Shown here in pieces: positions 8,627-16,774 of a stretch of 64,000 nucleotides of DNA. The DNA is from an uncultured Clostridia bacterium (GTDB lineage: Bacteria; Bacillota; Clostridia; Christensenellales; Pumilibacteraceae): assembly GCA_947598585.1 (NCBI GenBank), contig CANQFK010000004.1, forward strand, positions 1 to 64,000, read 5' to 3'. Each line of letters opens with the position of its first letter. The stretch's first letter is position 1. The position numbers were made by a program, and so were the translations under genes. The notes under the pieces are model-generated. The model was not told where the DNA came from. It did not search any database and saw only the letters and a list, made by a program, of their open reading frames with translations.

Positions 8627-9922
8627 TTAATTATTTTCTTCTCCCGCGTCTTCCGAATTTTCGCTTTCGGCAGGATTGTATTCCTCTCCGTTTCGCTTGA
8701 AGATCGCTTCGGACGCGCTCGATTTGATGTTGCGCTTTATAAGTCCCTTGTCGATAAGTTCGACAACGCCCTCATAAGGCAGATAGTAATCTTGCGAGAT
8801 ACGATCTATCTTCTGAGCGCCTATCTTTTCCATAAGCGTTTCGATAAGTTGAAGCGCATATTTTGCACGGCGATCGTTCTTTATACGATACATAACGGGC
8901 GTGTCGCTGAACGACGAATTTTCGGAAACGTCCTCTACCTTATATTTCGTATCGACGTAATCAGCGGGATCGAGCGCAAGGAACAAGCAAAGGACTTTGC
9001 CTCTGTAACCGAGTTTGGCTATCTTCGCCTTGCCGAAACGATACGTTTCTTTCTTCCAGCTCATACGGTCTTTGATTTTCTTATAAGAAAGAAGTTTGTT
9101 CTTTATCTCGGTATACCAATTCTTCGTATCGTCGTCCGACTGAATAAGTCTTGCCGTAAAGCTGCGGTCGTATCTCAATATCCCCGCCTCGTAAGATTCC
9201 TCGTCGATAATGAGAGGAACGGTCGCAGCCGTTTCCTTTTCGGGCTCGGGCTCTGCCACCGAAATAGTGTAATACGCCGTAAATCCCTCGTATCTCACGT
9301 TGACGGTATGTACACCCGGTTCGGCTGTGGACGGGATATCCATTGTATAGTTCGTGACTATCTCGTCTATTCCGTCGCTGTATTTTGCGGTGACAAGCAA
9401 TCCCTCGGACGTAAATTCCTCATTGGCGGCATAGCTTACCTTTACTGCCTCGGTGTCGAGAGCAATACCTACAACTGCGCGGGGTCTTACCACATACACG
9501 TTGAATTCCGCCACTTGATCCTGGTATTTTACCGTAACGGGAACGCTGCCCTCCATATCCAATATGGGTTTTTCCACGATATAATCTTCGATCTGTTCCT
9601 CCGAACCATCGCCGTATACCGCCGTAACGAGCAATCCATCGTAGTCGAGCTCCTCTCCCACGTTGTAGTGACGCTTTACCGATTGCGTATCGAGCGTTAT
9701 GCCGACCAAGGTACGCTCTTTGAGCGGTTGCGATACATACTCTTCTTTCACCTTATCGGAACGAGAAGCCATAAGTTTACGCAAAACGACCACAAGCAAA
9801 GCGATCAGGACGATGGCGAGAATACCGACCTCTATAAGCATAAGAAAAAGCACAGTTGATGACACGCTGCCGTCGAGTAATTCACGACCGAACAAAGTGA
9901 ATGCGTTGATCAAATTAGCCAT
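8627..9922 (-). CDS. Membrane-anchored protein with two Ig-like domains and an unassigned C-terminal domain
   Basis: Function not recognised. The 431-residue protein begins with about 20 residues, then a strong membrane helix (about 22-48), then a basic stretch. Two tandem bacterial Ig-like repeats follow (about 72-145 and 150-225); each opens with GI(T/A)LDT, has a GLLVTA core and ends in a VYVV or ISVA strand. Residues about 250-400 form a distinct alpha/beta-looking domain rich in Lys, Arg and aromatic residues (FTARLIQ, WKKETYRFGKAKIAKLGYRGK, LCLFLALDPADY), and the tail is acidic. I have the impression that this C-terminal unit recurs in clostridial surface or scaffold proteins but cannot name it. 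It has its own promoter (9971-10000). Confidence 0.7.
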   Translation of the reverse strand: MANLINAFTLFGRELLDGSVSSTVLFLMLIEVGILAIVLIALLVVVLRKLMASRSDKVKEEYVSQPLKERTLVGITLDTQSVKRHYNVGEELDYDGLLVTAVYGDGSEEQIEDYIVEKPILDMEGSVPVTVKYQDQVAEFNVYVVRPRAVVGIALDTEAVKVSYAANEEFTSEGLLVTAKYSDGIDEIVTNYTMDIPSTAEPGVHTVNVRYEGFTAYYTISVAEPEPEKETAATVPLIIDEESYEAGILRYDRSFTARLIQSDDDTKNWYTEIKNKLLSYKKIKDRMSWKKETYRFGKAKIAKLGYRGKVLCLFLALDPADYVDTKYKVEDVSENSSFSDTPVMYRIKNDRRAKYALQLIETLMEKIGAQKIDRISQDYYLPYEGVVELIDKGLIKRNIKSSASEAIFKRNGEEYNPAESENSEDAGEENN

Positions 9923-9970
9923 ATCTGTTTACTCTCCTTAAAAATTTATTATTTGCACTATTGCATATAT

Positions 9971-10000
9971 ATTATAAGCCGTAATGGCGACAAATTGCAA
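9971..10000 (-). promoter_or_regulatory. Promoter of the Ig-domain protein gene
   Basis: Minus-strand TTGCAA (9995-10000), an 18-base spacer and TATAAT (9971-9976). The leader ends with AAGGAGAG before the ATG at 9922. The rest of the 290-base gap 9923-10212 holds only this promoter, AT-rich DNA and the hydF terminator. Confidence 0.65.
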
Positions 10001-10140
10001 GTATTTGAGATAATATTGTACAAATTTTTTTGAATTTTTACATACAAGTATGGATTTTACTGTTTTTTACAACACACAAAAGGCAAAAAAAGTATTATTT
10101 ATACGGATTTTCACATGAGGAAAAATATGACCGTTTTAAA

Positions 10141-10169
10141 AGCCCTCGGAAGTATTCGTTCCGAGGGCT
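10141..10169 (-). terminator. Terminator of the hyd maturation operon
   Basis: A perfect 11-bp stem, AGCCCTCGGAA (10141-10151) with TTCCGAGGGCT (10159-10169), is followed on the minus strand by TTTT. It lies 44 bases after the hydF stop. Confidence 0.8.
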
Positions 10170-10212
10170 GTGGTTATTCGTAAAAATCGAAATTCATATC
10201 CGATGAAACGCC

Positions 10213-11430
10213 TTATGCGGTTTCATGATTCGTCTTTCCGTCCAAAATGTCGAGCATTTTGGGAAGCGGTTCAAGACTGCGACGCAGCACTCCGTGCATC
10301 TGCGCTATCGCTATTCCGTAATTTGTCATGGGTACCCCGTTCTCCGCGGCAGATCTTACTCGCGTATTCATCTCCTTTTCGTTGAGCATACAGCCGCCGC
10401 AATGTATCACAAGCGAGATCCCGTCGAGCGCGGGAAATTCGGTGCCGGAAGAAAAGACAAATTCAAGCCTTTTTCCCGTGTAACTTGTAAGCCACTTCGG
10501 TATCTTCACCGTCCCTATATCCTCGCATTGACGATGATGCGAACAGCCCTCGGAAATCAGCACTTTGTCACCGTCGCGAAGATCGTTCATCTTTGCGGCT
10601 CCGCGAATTAGCGACGGCAGATTGCCCTTGTATCGCGCCATAAGTATGGAAAAAGAAGTTAAAGGAATGTCCGAAGGCACGATCGCGGCAACCTTTTCGA
10701 ATGCCTGCGAATCCGTTATGACGATTCTGGGCTTATCCGAAAGGCTTTTCAGCGTCTTGTCGAGTTCGCTTTCACGCGTTACAAAAGCCATTGCGCCGCC
10801 GTCCAGAATATCGCGTATCGTCTGTTGCTGAGGCATGATGAGCCTGCCCTTGGGCGCCGCCGAATCTATGGGCACGACGAGCACGGCAATATCGCCTTTT
10901 TTTAGGATATCCGCCACGATCTGTTTATTTTCGCGCACGGCAAACTTGCCGAGCATTTCTTTCAGTTCGTGAATATGAAAACCCGTCGACGCACTGATAT
11001 AAATCGATTTTTCGGTCGATTCAGGCACGTTTTTAATAAGATCCGCCTTGTTATGCGTGACAATATAAGGGATCCTCAATGCTTCAAACGCATTTATGAG
11101 TTCTTTGTCCTCTTTGCTCAACCCCTTGGTACAGTCCACGACAAGCACCGCAATATCGGTATATCCGAGAGCCTGTTTTGCCTTTTTTACGCGCATTTCG
11201 CCCAACTCGCCCTCATCGTCTATCCCCGGCGTATCCACTATCACCACAGGTCCGAGCGGAAGAAGTTCCATGGCTTTTTTTACGGGATCGGTGGTCGTCC
11301 CCTTTACGTCGGAAACGACCGAAAGTTCCTGCCCCGTTACGGCATTGACCACGCTCGATTTGCCCGCGTTGCGCATGCCGAAAAAGCCTATATGTATTCT
11401 TTCGGCAGAAGCGACATCGTTAAGTCCCAT
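10213..11430 (-). CDS. hydF: [FeFe]-hydrogenase maturation GTPase HydF
   Basis: HydF is the scaffold that receives the CO/CN-ligated iron unit built by HydE and HydG and passes it to the hydrogenase. The 405-residue protein has an N-terminal GTPase domain with P-loop GMRNAGKSS (residues 18-26), the G3 DTPG and the NKAD motif. The C-terminal cluster-binding region has CSHH (about 294) and HCGGC (about 341-345), matching the family's CxH...HCxxC ligand pattern. It is the last gene of the maturation operon, 19 bases after hydG, and is followed by a strong terminator. No hydrogenase structural gene is in the window. Confidence 0.96.
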   Translation of the reverse strand: MGLNDVASAERIHIGFFGMRNAGKSSVVNAVTGQELSVVSDVKGTTTDPVKKAMELLPLGPVVIVDTPGIDDEGELGEMRVKKAKQALGYTDIAVLVVDCTKGLSKEDKELINAFEALRIPYIVTHNKADLIKNVPESTEKSIYISASTGFHIHELKEMLGKFAVRENKQIVADILKKGDIAVLVVPIDSAAPKGRLIMPQQQTIRDILDGGAMAFVTRESELDKTLKSLSDKPRIVITDSQAFEKVAAIVPSDIPLTSFSILMARYKGNLPSLIRGAAKMNDLRDGDKVLISEGCSHHRQCEDIGTVKIPKWLTSYTGKRLEFVFSSGTEFPALDGISLVIHCGGCMLNEKEMNTRVRSAAENGVPMTNYGIAIAQMHGVLRRSLEPLPKMLDILDGKTNHETA

Positions 11431-11449
11431 TGGTTTATCCTCCTTGCGC

Positions 11450-12898
11450 TCAGAATCTGAAATCGCGTCGATTGGAATTTTTTATATCCTCTATATTCTG
11501 TTTTGCGATAGCCTTGACTTTTGGATTCGTGATCTTTTCGAGTTCGCGATCGATAAGCGGGAATCCCACTTTTTTTGTTTCCTCGGACGCGTAATCGACA
11601 AGGTATTCGGCAAGCGTCATGAGCGCATTGGGATGACAGCAATTCAATATCTGTCCGCTCTTGCAAAGGCTCATGAATCTGTCGCCCGTCCTGCCCTCGC
11701 GATAGCAAGCCGTGCAGAATGACGGTATATGACCGCTCTGCATGAGCCACCTTACGACCTCGTCGAGAGTTCGTTGGTCGGACACGTCGAATTGTTCGGT
11801 GTCGTGCGGACGTTCTTCCTCGGTGTACCCTCCGACCGATGTGCGCGATCCGCCGCTGACCTGAGAAATTCCCAGTCGAAGCAATTTGCTACGCACTTCC
11901 TCGGTTTCGCGAGTCGAGATTATCATTCCCGTGTACGGCACGGCAAGACGGATACAAGCGGTGATTTTTTCGAATATCTCATCGGAGATCGAATTGTCGA
12001 ACGCCGACGGATCGATGTCGTCCGCATGCTTTATGCGCGGCACGCTTATGGTGTGCGGTCCGACTCCGTGGACCGCTTCGAGGTGTTCGGCATGCATGAT
12101 AAGACCCGCAAACTCGTACTTGTACATTTCAAGCCCGAAAAGCACACCTAAGCCTACGTCGTCTATGCCGCCCTCCATGGCGCGGTCCATAGCCTCGGTA
12201 TGATAGTCGTAATCGTGCTTGGGACCGGTGGGATGAAGCGCGAGATAACTTTCCTTGTGGTACGTTTCCTGAAACAGGATATACGTTCCTATTCCCGCTT
12301 CTTTGAGTTTTCGATAATTTTCCACCGTGGTGGCGGCTATATTTACGTTTACGCGGCGGATAGCGCCGTTCTTATGTTTTATACTGTAAATGGTCTTTAT
12401 GCAATCGAGAATATATTCGATGGGATTGTTCACGGGATCCTCGCCCGACTCGATGGCAAGTCGTTTGTGACCCATATCTTGCAACGCTATAACTTCCGCC
12501 TTTACTTCTTCCTGAGTAAGTTTGCGGCGCGGTATATGCTTGTTTTTGAGATGATACGGGCAATAAACGCAACCGTTGACGCAGTAATTGGACAGGTACA
12601 ACGGCGCAAAAATGACTATCCTGTTGCCGTAAAAGGCAAGTTTGATCTGCTCGGCTATCTTAAAAATCTCTTCCGTCTTTTCGGGAATGTCGCACGCAAG
12701 CAAGACCGAAGCCTCTCTGTGCGAAAGTCCCGAACAAACATAGCCCGTTTCGGTCTTTCGAGGACGCGCTTTGTCAAGTATCGCGTCTATAAGTTCGACA
12801 TTGTGTTTGTTTTGCTCGGCGTATTCGAGCGTAGCCCTTATCTCGCCGTCATTTATAAATTCTTCGGCTTTAAGCGATTTCGGATCATATATTGCCAT
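11450..12898 (-). CDS. hydG: [FeFe]-hydrogenase maturase HydG (tyrosine lyase)
   Basis: A radical-SAM enzyme that cleaves tyrosine to supply CO and cyanide for the H-cluster. The 482-residue protein has the CX3CX2C cluster motif CVNGCVYC (about 105-112). The C-terminal CX2CX22C motif binding the second cluster starts at CTAC (about 394) and ends in LNCC. Length is typical of HydG and clearly longer than HydE or ThiH; the second motif distinguishes it from most ThiH. It lies between hydE (22 bases upstream) and hydF (19 bases downstream), which supports the assignment. Confidence 0.97.
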   Translation of the reverse strand: MAIYDPKSLKAEEFINDGEIRATLEYAEQNKHNVELIDAILDKARPRKTETGYVCSGLSHREASVLLACDIPEKTEEIFKIAEQIKLAFYGNRIVIFAPLYLSNYCVNGCVYCPYHLKNKHIPRRKLTQEEVKAEVIALQDMGHKRLAIESGEDPVNNPIEYILDCIKTIYSIKHKNGAIRRVNVNIAATTVENYRKLKEAGIGTYILFQETYHKESYLALHPTGPKHDYDYHTEAMDRAMEGGIDDVGLGVLFGLEMYKYEFAGLIMHAEHLEAVHGVGPHTISVPRIKHADDIDPSAFDNSISDEIFEKITACIRLAVPYTGMIISTRETEEVRSKLLRLGISQVSGGSRTSVGGYTEEERPHDTEQFDVSDQRTLDEVVRWLMQSGHIPSFCTACYREGRTGDRFMSLCKSGQILNCCHPNALMTLAEYLVDYASEETKKVGFPLIDRELEKITNPKVKAIAKQNIEDIKNSNRRDFRF

Positions 12899-12920
12899 AA
12901 TTTTCTCCTCTTTTATATGA

Positions 12921-13967
12921 TTATTTTTTTATGTCGCCGCGATCGACCACTATCTTGCAACCGATCGATAGCATTCTTTGTTCAAGACAATTTTTACACT
13001 GAGCGGATTCCTCCCCCGTGCATATCTTATTGTCGTATAGTTCGTATTTTTTCCGCACTCCTACGGGCGATAAATTGGGCATTACAACGTTGGCTCCCGA
13101 TAGTATGCCTTTCTCCCTGCCCAAAGGATCTATGGTGCCGAGCGCCGTTGTGGACGGCAAAAGTACAGGCGGATATATCAAACGAATGACAGATAAAAGA
13201 TAACATGTAAGTTCCGCCGTGCCGCGCTTTTCGTGAGCAAACGGCGTATCGCGGTGCGGCACAAACGGTCCTATGCCGCACATATCCGGCTTGAAAGTTT
13301 CGATGAACTTCAAGTCCTTCGCGAGCGTTCGGGACGTCTGATAAGGAGAACCGACCATAAAGCCGCAGCCCACCTGATAGCCTATCTCGCGCAGATCTCG
13401 CAGACATTTCATGCGGTTATCGAACGAAAGTTCGGGCGGGTGCAGTTTTCCGTAATGTTCCTTATCCGCCGTTTCGTGTCGAAGCAAATACCTGTCCGCG
13501 CCCGCGTCGAAAAGTTTTTTGTAGCTTTCATAGCTGCGTTCGCCGAGCGACAAAGTGACCGCGCAATCGCCGTGCCTGCTCTTTATGTCGCGAATGATCT
13601 CAACAAGAACATCGTCGGTGAAATAGCCGTCCTCGCCGCCCTGCAATACAAATGTGCGAAAGCCGAGATCATATCCCTCGTCGGCGCATTCCGTTATCTG
13701 CTCGCGCGTAAGGCGATATCTGTCCGCATTCTTATTGCCGCGCCTTATGCCGCAATACAGGCAATCGTTTTTGCAATAGTTGCTTATTTCGATAAGCCCT
13801 CTGACATAAACCTCGTCGCCGTAATATTTTCGTTTGACCGAAGTCGCTTTTTTTGCGAGAATATCGGCGTTTTCCGCGGTATATCCGTCTACGATACGCT
13901 CGTATTCGTCGAGCGAGAGCGCGCCCGATTCTTCGAGTTTGTCTATTAACGTCAAAACCTCATTCAT
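12921..13967 (-). CDS. hydE: [FeFe]-hydrogenase maturase HydE
   Basis: A radical-SAM enzyme that, with HydG and HydF, builds the dithiomethylamine-bridged di-iron subcluster. The CX3CX2C motif is C65, C69, C72 (CKNDCLYC). The core shows LQGGED, RHETAD and GSPYQT as in HydE. Near the C-terminus ICTG...CKNC provides the three cysteines of the optional second cluster. At 348 residues the length is normal. Its ATG overlaps the end of the TM1266-type regulator by 8 bases, consistent with translational coupling. Confidence 0.95.
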   Translation of the reverse strand: MNEVLTLIDKLEESGALSLDEYERIVDGYTAENADILAKKATSVKRKYYGDEVYVRGLIEISNYCKNDCLYCGIRRGNKNADRYRLTREQITECADEGYDLGFRTFVLQGGEDGYFTDDVLVEIIRDIKSRHGDCAVTLSLGERSYESYKKLFDAGADRYLLRHETADKEHYGKLHPPELSFDNRMKCLRDLREIGYQVGCGFMVGSPYQTSRTLAKDLKFIETFKPDMCGIGPFVPHRDTPFAHEKRGTAELTCYLLSVIRLIYPPVLLPSTTALGTIDPLGREKGILSGANVVMPNLSPVGVRKKYELYDNKICTGEESAQCKNCLEQRMLSIGCKIVVDRGDIKK

Positions 13968-14229
13968 GGCTTGTAACGTTCGATAAAGCGGTCTTTGTAC
14001 TTACGCCGGGCAAATTACCTATTTTGCCCGAAAGCGCCGATATGACGTCCTGCGTCGCGTCCACGGCTATACTGATTATGCTGATGTTTCGCTCTTTGTA
14101 CGGCAATCCCATTCTTCCTATTATGATGTGCCTGTACTCATGCAGGATCGAATTGAGTTTGTCCACCGATTCTCTGTTTTCCACTATGATGCCTATAACG
14201 GCGATCCTCGTTTCGTTTTTTTCTTCCAT
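13960..14229 (-). CDS. TM1266-type iron-only hydrogenase system regulator
   Basis: A small 89-residue ACT-like protein of the TM1266 family that is typically encoded next to hydE/F/G. Visible features are the RIAVIGIIVENR opening strand and the middle segment HIIIGRMGLPY, followed by ISIISIAVDA. It has no DNA-binding domain; family members are proposed regulators, with mechanism unsettled. The ATG at 14229 is chosen because GGAGG lies at 14236-14240; the longer reading from 14277 would read through the leader hairpin. First gene of the operon, directly behind the attenuator-like leader. Confidence 0.9.
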   Translation of the reverse strand: MEEKNETRIAVIGIIVENRESVDKLNSILHEYRHIIIGRMGLPYKERNISIISIAVDATQDVISALSGKIGNLPGVSTKTALSNVTSHE

Positions 14230-14250
14230 AATATTCCTCCTATAAAAAAT

Positions 14251-14304
14251 GCTTCGCCTTGATAAAGGGCGAAGCAAAAAAATGTCGGTTCTTGTTCACC
14301 CTTT
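14251..14304 (-). promoter_or_regulatory. Terminator/antiterminator leader of the hyd operon
   Basis: On the minus strand, GCTTCGCC (14268-14275) and GGCGAAGC (14251-14258) form an 8-bp stem followed by ATTTTTTA, a terminator just upstream of the first gene's ribosome-binding site. An upstream leader segment AAAGGGTGAA (14304-14295) can instead pair over 10 bp (one G-U) with TTCGCCCTTT (14273-14264), which takes up most of the terminator's left arm. The two structures exclude each other, as in transcription attenuation. Confidence 0.6.
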
Positions 14305-14307
14305 CAT
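14296..14307 (-). other. Possible three-codon leader minigene (Met-Lys-Gly-stop)
   Basis: ATG AAA GGG TGA is preceded by AGGAGAG at a workable distance. It coincides with the 5' arm of the antiterminator, so a ribosome on it would favour the terminator. Such a short frame with a ribosome-binding site can occur by chance. Confidence 0.3.
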
Positions 14308-14359
14308 TCGGATCTCTCCTCGCGTCAGGCAAGATTATTATATGCTTTTATCGGTATTT

Positions 14360-14381
14360 ATACAAGAAATCGTTCTTGTAT
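14360..14381. promoter_or_regulatory. Palindromic operator or 5' hairpin at the hyd start site
   Basis: ATACAAGAA (14360-14368), four bases, TTCTTGTAT (14373-14381): a perfect 9-bp inverted repeat starting within a few bases of the predicted transcription start. It could be an operator or a transcript-stabilising 5' hairpin. Confidence 0.5.
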
Positions 14382-14385
14382 GATA

Positions 14386-14414
14386 ATTATATAATATCGC
14401 ACGAAGTTTGTCAA
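14386..14414 (-). promoter_or_regulatory. Consensus sigma-A promoter of the hyd maturation operon
   Basis: Minus strand TTGACA (14409-14414), 17 bases, TATAAT (14386-14391): both hexamers match consensus exactly with optimal spacing. Predicted start about 14379, giving a leader of about 150 bases. Confidence 0.85.
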
Positions 14415-14454
14415 CGGCAAAAGACGATTTTTTTAATATTTGTTTGAGTTATCG

Positions 14455-15306
14455 TCAATCTCTTCTTCCGCCGTCGTTGAGGTACATAAGACCGAGCGTA
14501 TGCGCCCCGCAATGGGAAGCCACCGTTCCGCCCGCCTGCGATTCGTACACATGCTTTATGCCGAACTCCTTGCAAACTTTTTTGGCAACGGCGATCATCT
14601 CGGGAGTCGCGGTCGTATAAACGACAAAAACGCAATTCGGATCGGGATCGTTGTACTCGCTGAGAAGATCCCTGCAATACTGCTCCAAAACTCTGACGAT
14701 ATTGCCGCGATATTTTTTATCGTTGCCTATCGTGCCGTTTTTTATCATGATGCGCGGGCGGATCTTCAAAAGATTTGCGCCGAGATATACGAGGCTGTTG
14801 CATCTGCCGCCCTTATACAAATAGTCCAACCGTTCGATGACCGAGCTCACCTGAACATACGGGGTTTTTTCCCTGACCTTGCGCGCTATTTCGGCGGCGT
14901 CAAGCCCCTTTGCCGCAAGTTCGCAAGCGTAAAGCGCGAGAACGCCTATGCCCGTTGAAAGCGTACGGCTGTCCACCACATGCACGTTGTCGAAACGCTT
15001 TGCCACATTTTCGGCATTTTTGGTCGCCGAAGTAAGTTCGCTCGAAAGCGATATATGCACTATACCGTCGTACTCTTTCAAAATTTCGGAGAAATGTTTT
15101 TCGAACTCGTCCTCGTTTATTGCCGAAGTTTTTGGCAAAGTCTTTTTGGCGTCGGCATGCTCGAAAAGTTCCTCGGTGGAAAGTTCTCCGTCGTCAAACA
15201 CTTCGTCGCCTATTTGGATATGATACGGCAAGATCTTTATGCCGTATTTGTCTATAAATTCTTTCGGTAAATCGCACGAGGTTTCGGAACTGATAGCGAT
15301 TTTCAT
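14455..15306 (-). CDS. DegV family fatty-acid-binding protein
   Basis: DegV proteins bind fatty acids and, as FakB, present them to the kinase FakA for phosphorylation. This 283-residue copy starts at 15306, where AAGGAGT precedes the ATG; a longer reading adds 17 unsupported residues. Visible family features: the opening IAISSETSCDLP, the strand IKILPYHI, the LSSELTSATKNA ligand-binding segment, the RLDYLYKGGR motif and C-terminal GAHTLGLMYL. No fakA is in the window. It follows the CmpB-like gene with a 69-base gap and could be the last gene of that transcript. Confidence 0.9.
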   Translation of the reverse strand: MKIAISSETSCDLPKEFIDKYGIKILPYHIQIGDEVFDDGELSTEELFEHADAKKTLPKTSAINEDEFEKHFSEILKEYDGIVHISLSSELTSATKNAENVAKRFDNVHVVDSRTLSTGIGVLALYACELAAKGLDAAEIARKVREKTPYVQVSSVIERLDYLYKGGRCNSLVYLGANLLKIRPRIMIKNGTIGNDKKYRGNIVRVLEQYCRDLLSEYNDPDPNCVFVVYTTATPEMIAVAKKVCKEFGIKHVYESQAGGTVASHCGAHTLGLMYLNDGGRRD

Positions 15307-15375
15307 TTTATTTACTCCTTTTTCAGTCAAATTGCTTATTATGTCAGACAAATTCAAGAGGTCACTGCGTCAAAA

Positions 15376-16131
15376 TTACTTTTTCGCCTCTTTCTCCGCA
15401 CGTTTGGCGCCCTTGTTACTATTCGATGAGAACTTTTCCTTGACGGTCGCCAACTCGTCTTTGAGCGCGGACAGACGCTTGAACGGAAACATGAATACGG
15501 GCTTTTGCTTGGTTTCTTTTATCTTATCGTACAAGGTTTCTTTGAGTTTTTCAAAATGCACGATAACTTGATTTTCCTTTGCAAACTTGCGTACTCTGTT
15601 GGAAAGATCGAGCGAATGCGCCAGATCCACGGCGAAAACGCCCATGAACATTCCCACTACAAACGCAAACTCGATATGATGGACAAACCATGCCACCGCG
15701 TCTATAACGGTTTTGTCGATGACCAGATAGAAGAACGCGGCAATGAGCAACCAGAAAAACGAAAACAGCGGACAAATAAGTCCTTGTATGTTCCCCCACC
15801 TTTTGCTGTAATCCCACAGTCTGATCTTCATTCCCTTAATGAATATCAATCCCGCTATATATTCGATAACGGTCATGGCAACGCCCATAATAAGAATGAT
15901 GAGCACGGAGTCGAGCCAACGATAGCCCGTATTTATTGGGATATACGACAGACCGAACAGCGCAACCACTCCGAATCCGTAAAGAGGAAGATACGGTCCC
16001 GTCAAAAAACCCGGATTTATCCATTTTTTTGCGGAGAAAAATCTTCGGAACAGAACTTCCAACACCCAGCCGAGCGTACTGCCTATAAAAAACAAGAATA
16101 ACGCGACTAATATAATATCGACTGCGCTCAT
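15376..16131 (-). CDS. CmpB-like multi-helix membrane protein (ABC_trans_CmpB family)
   Basis: A 251-residue integral membrane protein with about six helices and a basic, Lys-rich cytoplasmic tail (residues about 195-251). The family traits STLGWVLEVLFRR near the N-terminus, NPGFLTGPYLPLYGFG and LWDYSK with the following GNIQGLICP match the clostridial family called putative ABC transporter type IV or CmpB. No ATPase gene is adjacent and the function is not established. Its ATG overlaps the scpB stop (ATGA), so it belongs to the scp transcript. Confidence 0.8.
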   Translation of the reverse strand: MSAVDIILVALFLFFIGSTLGWVLEVLFRRFFSAKKWINPGFLTGPYLPLYGFGVVALFGLSYIPINTGYRWLDSVLIILIMGVAMTVIEYIAGLIFIKGMKIRLWDYSKRWGNIQGLICPLFSFFWLLIAAFFYLVIDKTVIDAVAWFVHHIEFAFVVGMFMGVFAVDLAHSLDLSNRVRKFAKENQVIVHFEKLKETLYDKIKETKQKPVFMFPFKRLSALKDELATVKEKFSSNSNKGAKRAEKEAKK

Positions 16132-16772
16132 GCTTCTATCTTATCGACCTTTTCGCCTTGCAAAAATTCGGGTATTTCGTCCTCGGGCGGAAGTTCAAAC
16201 TCGTTATATAAGCCCTTTTGTTCGTTCGTTTCGGCAGCGTCCGTAATTATCCTTATGTTTTCCAAAAGCTGTTCATAGTCGGGCAGATCCTTAATGGATT
16301 CTATCTGAAAACGTTTCAAAAATTCGTCCGTTGTGCCGTATAGTAGCGGCTTGCCTATGACGTCCTTGCGCCCTACCACCTCGATAAGATTATGATTGAG
16401 CAAAGTCTGCACGACATAATCACAGTTTACGCCTCGTATACTTTCGAGTTCGAGCCTTGTTATCGGCTGTTTGTATGCTATTATAGCCACCGTTTCGAGC
16501 GTTGCGTTTGTCAGCGCCTTTTCCTTTATAGGATTGAGCACGGTGGAAACGATCTCGGCATAATCGGGATTGGACGCGAATTGGATCTTGCCGTTATAAC
16601 TTATGAGATGTATCCCACACCCGTCGGAATATTTTTCTTTGAGGCGCTTTATCGCCGAATTCAACTCCGATTTTTGGAGTTCGAGAATTTCCATTATGTC
16701 GGTCAATTTCAATCCGTCGCCGGACACGAAAAGAAGAGCCTCCAAAGCGTTGTCGAGTTTTTCTATTTCCAT
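16128..16772 (-). CDS. scpB: Segregation and condensation protein B
   Basis: ScpB dimerises through winged-helix domains and, with ScpA, regulates the SMC condensin that compacts and segregates chromosomes. The protein has the N-terminal IEKLDNALEALLFVSGDGL and the conserved TLETVAIIAYKQPITR..IE..RGVN block (about 100-125). The ATG at 16772 is preferred because GGCGG lies 7 bases upstream; an in-frame TTG at 16778 overlapping the scpA stop is too close to that site. The length of 214 residues is normal. Confidence 0.95.
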   Translation of the reverse strand: MEIEKLDNALEALLFVSGDGLKLTDIMEILELQKSELNSAIKRLKEKYSDGCGIHLISYNGKIQFASNPDYAEIVSTVLNPIKEKALTNATLETVAIIAYKQPITRLELESIRGVNCDYVVQTLLNHNLIEVVGRKDVIGKPLLYGTTDEFLKRFQIESIKDLPDYEQLLENIRIITDAAETNEQKGLYNEFELPPEDEIPEFLQGEKVDKIEA

Positions 16773-16774
16773 AA

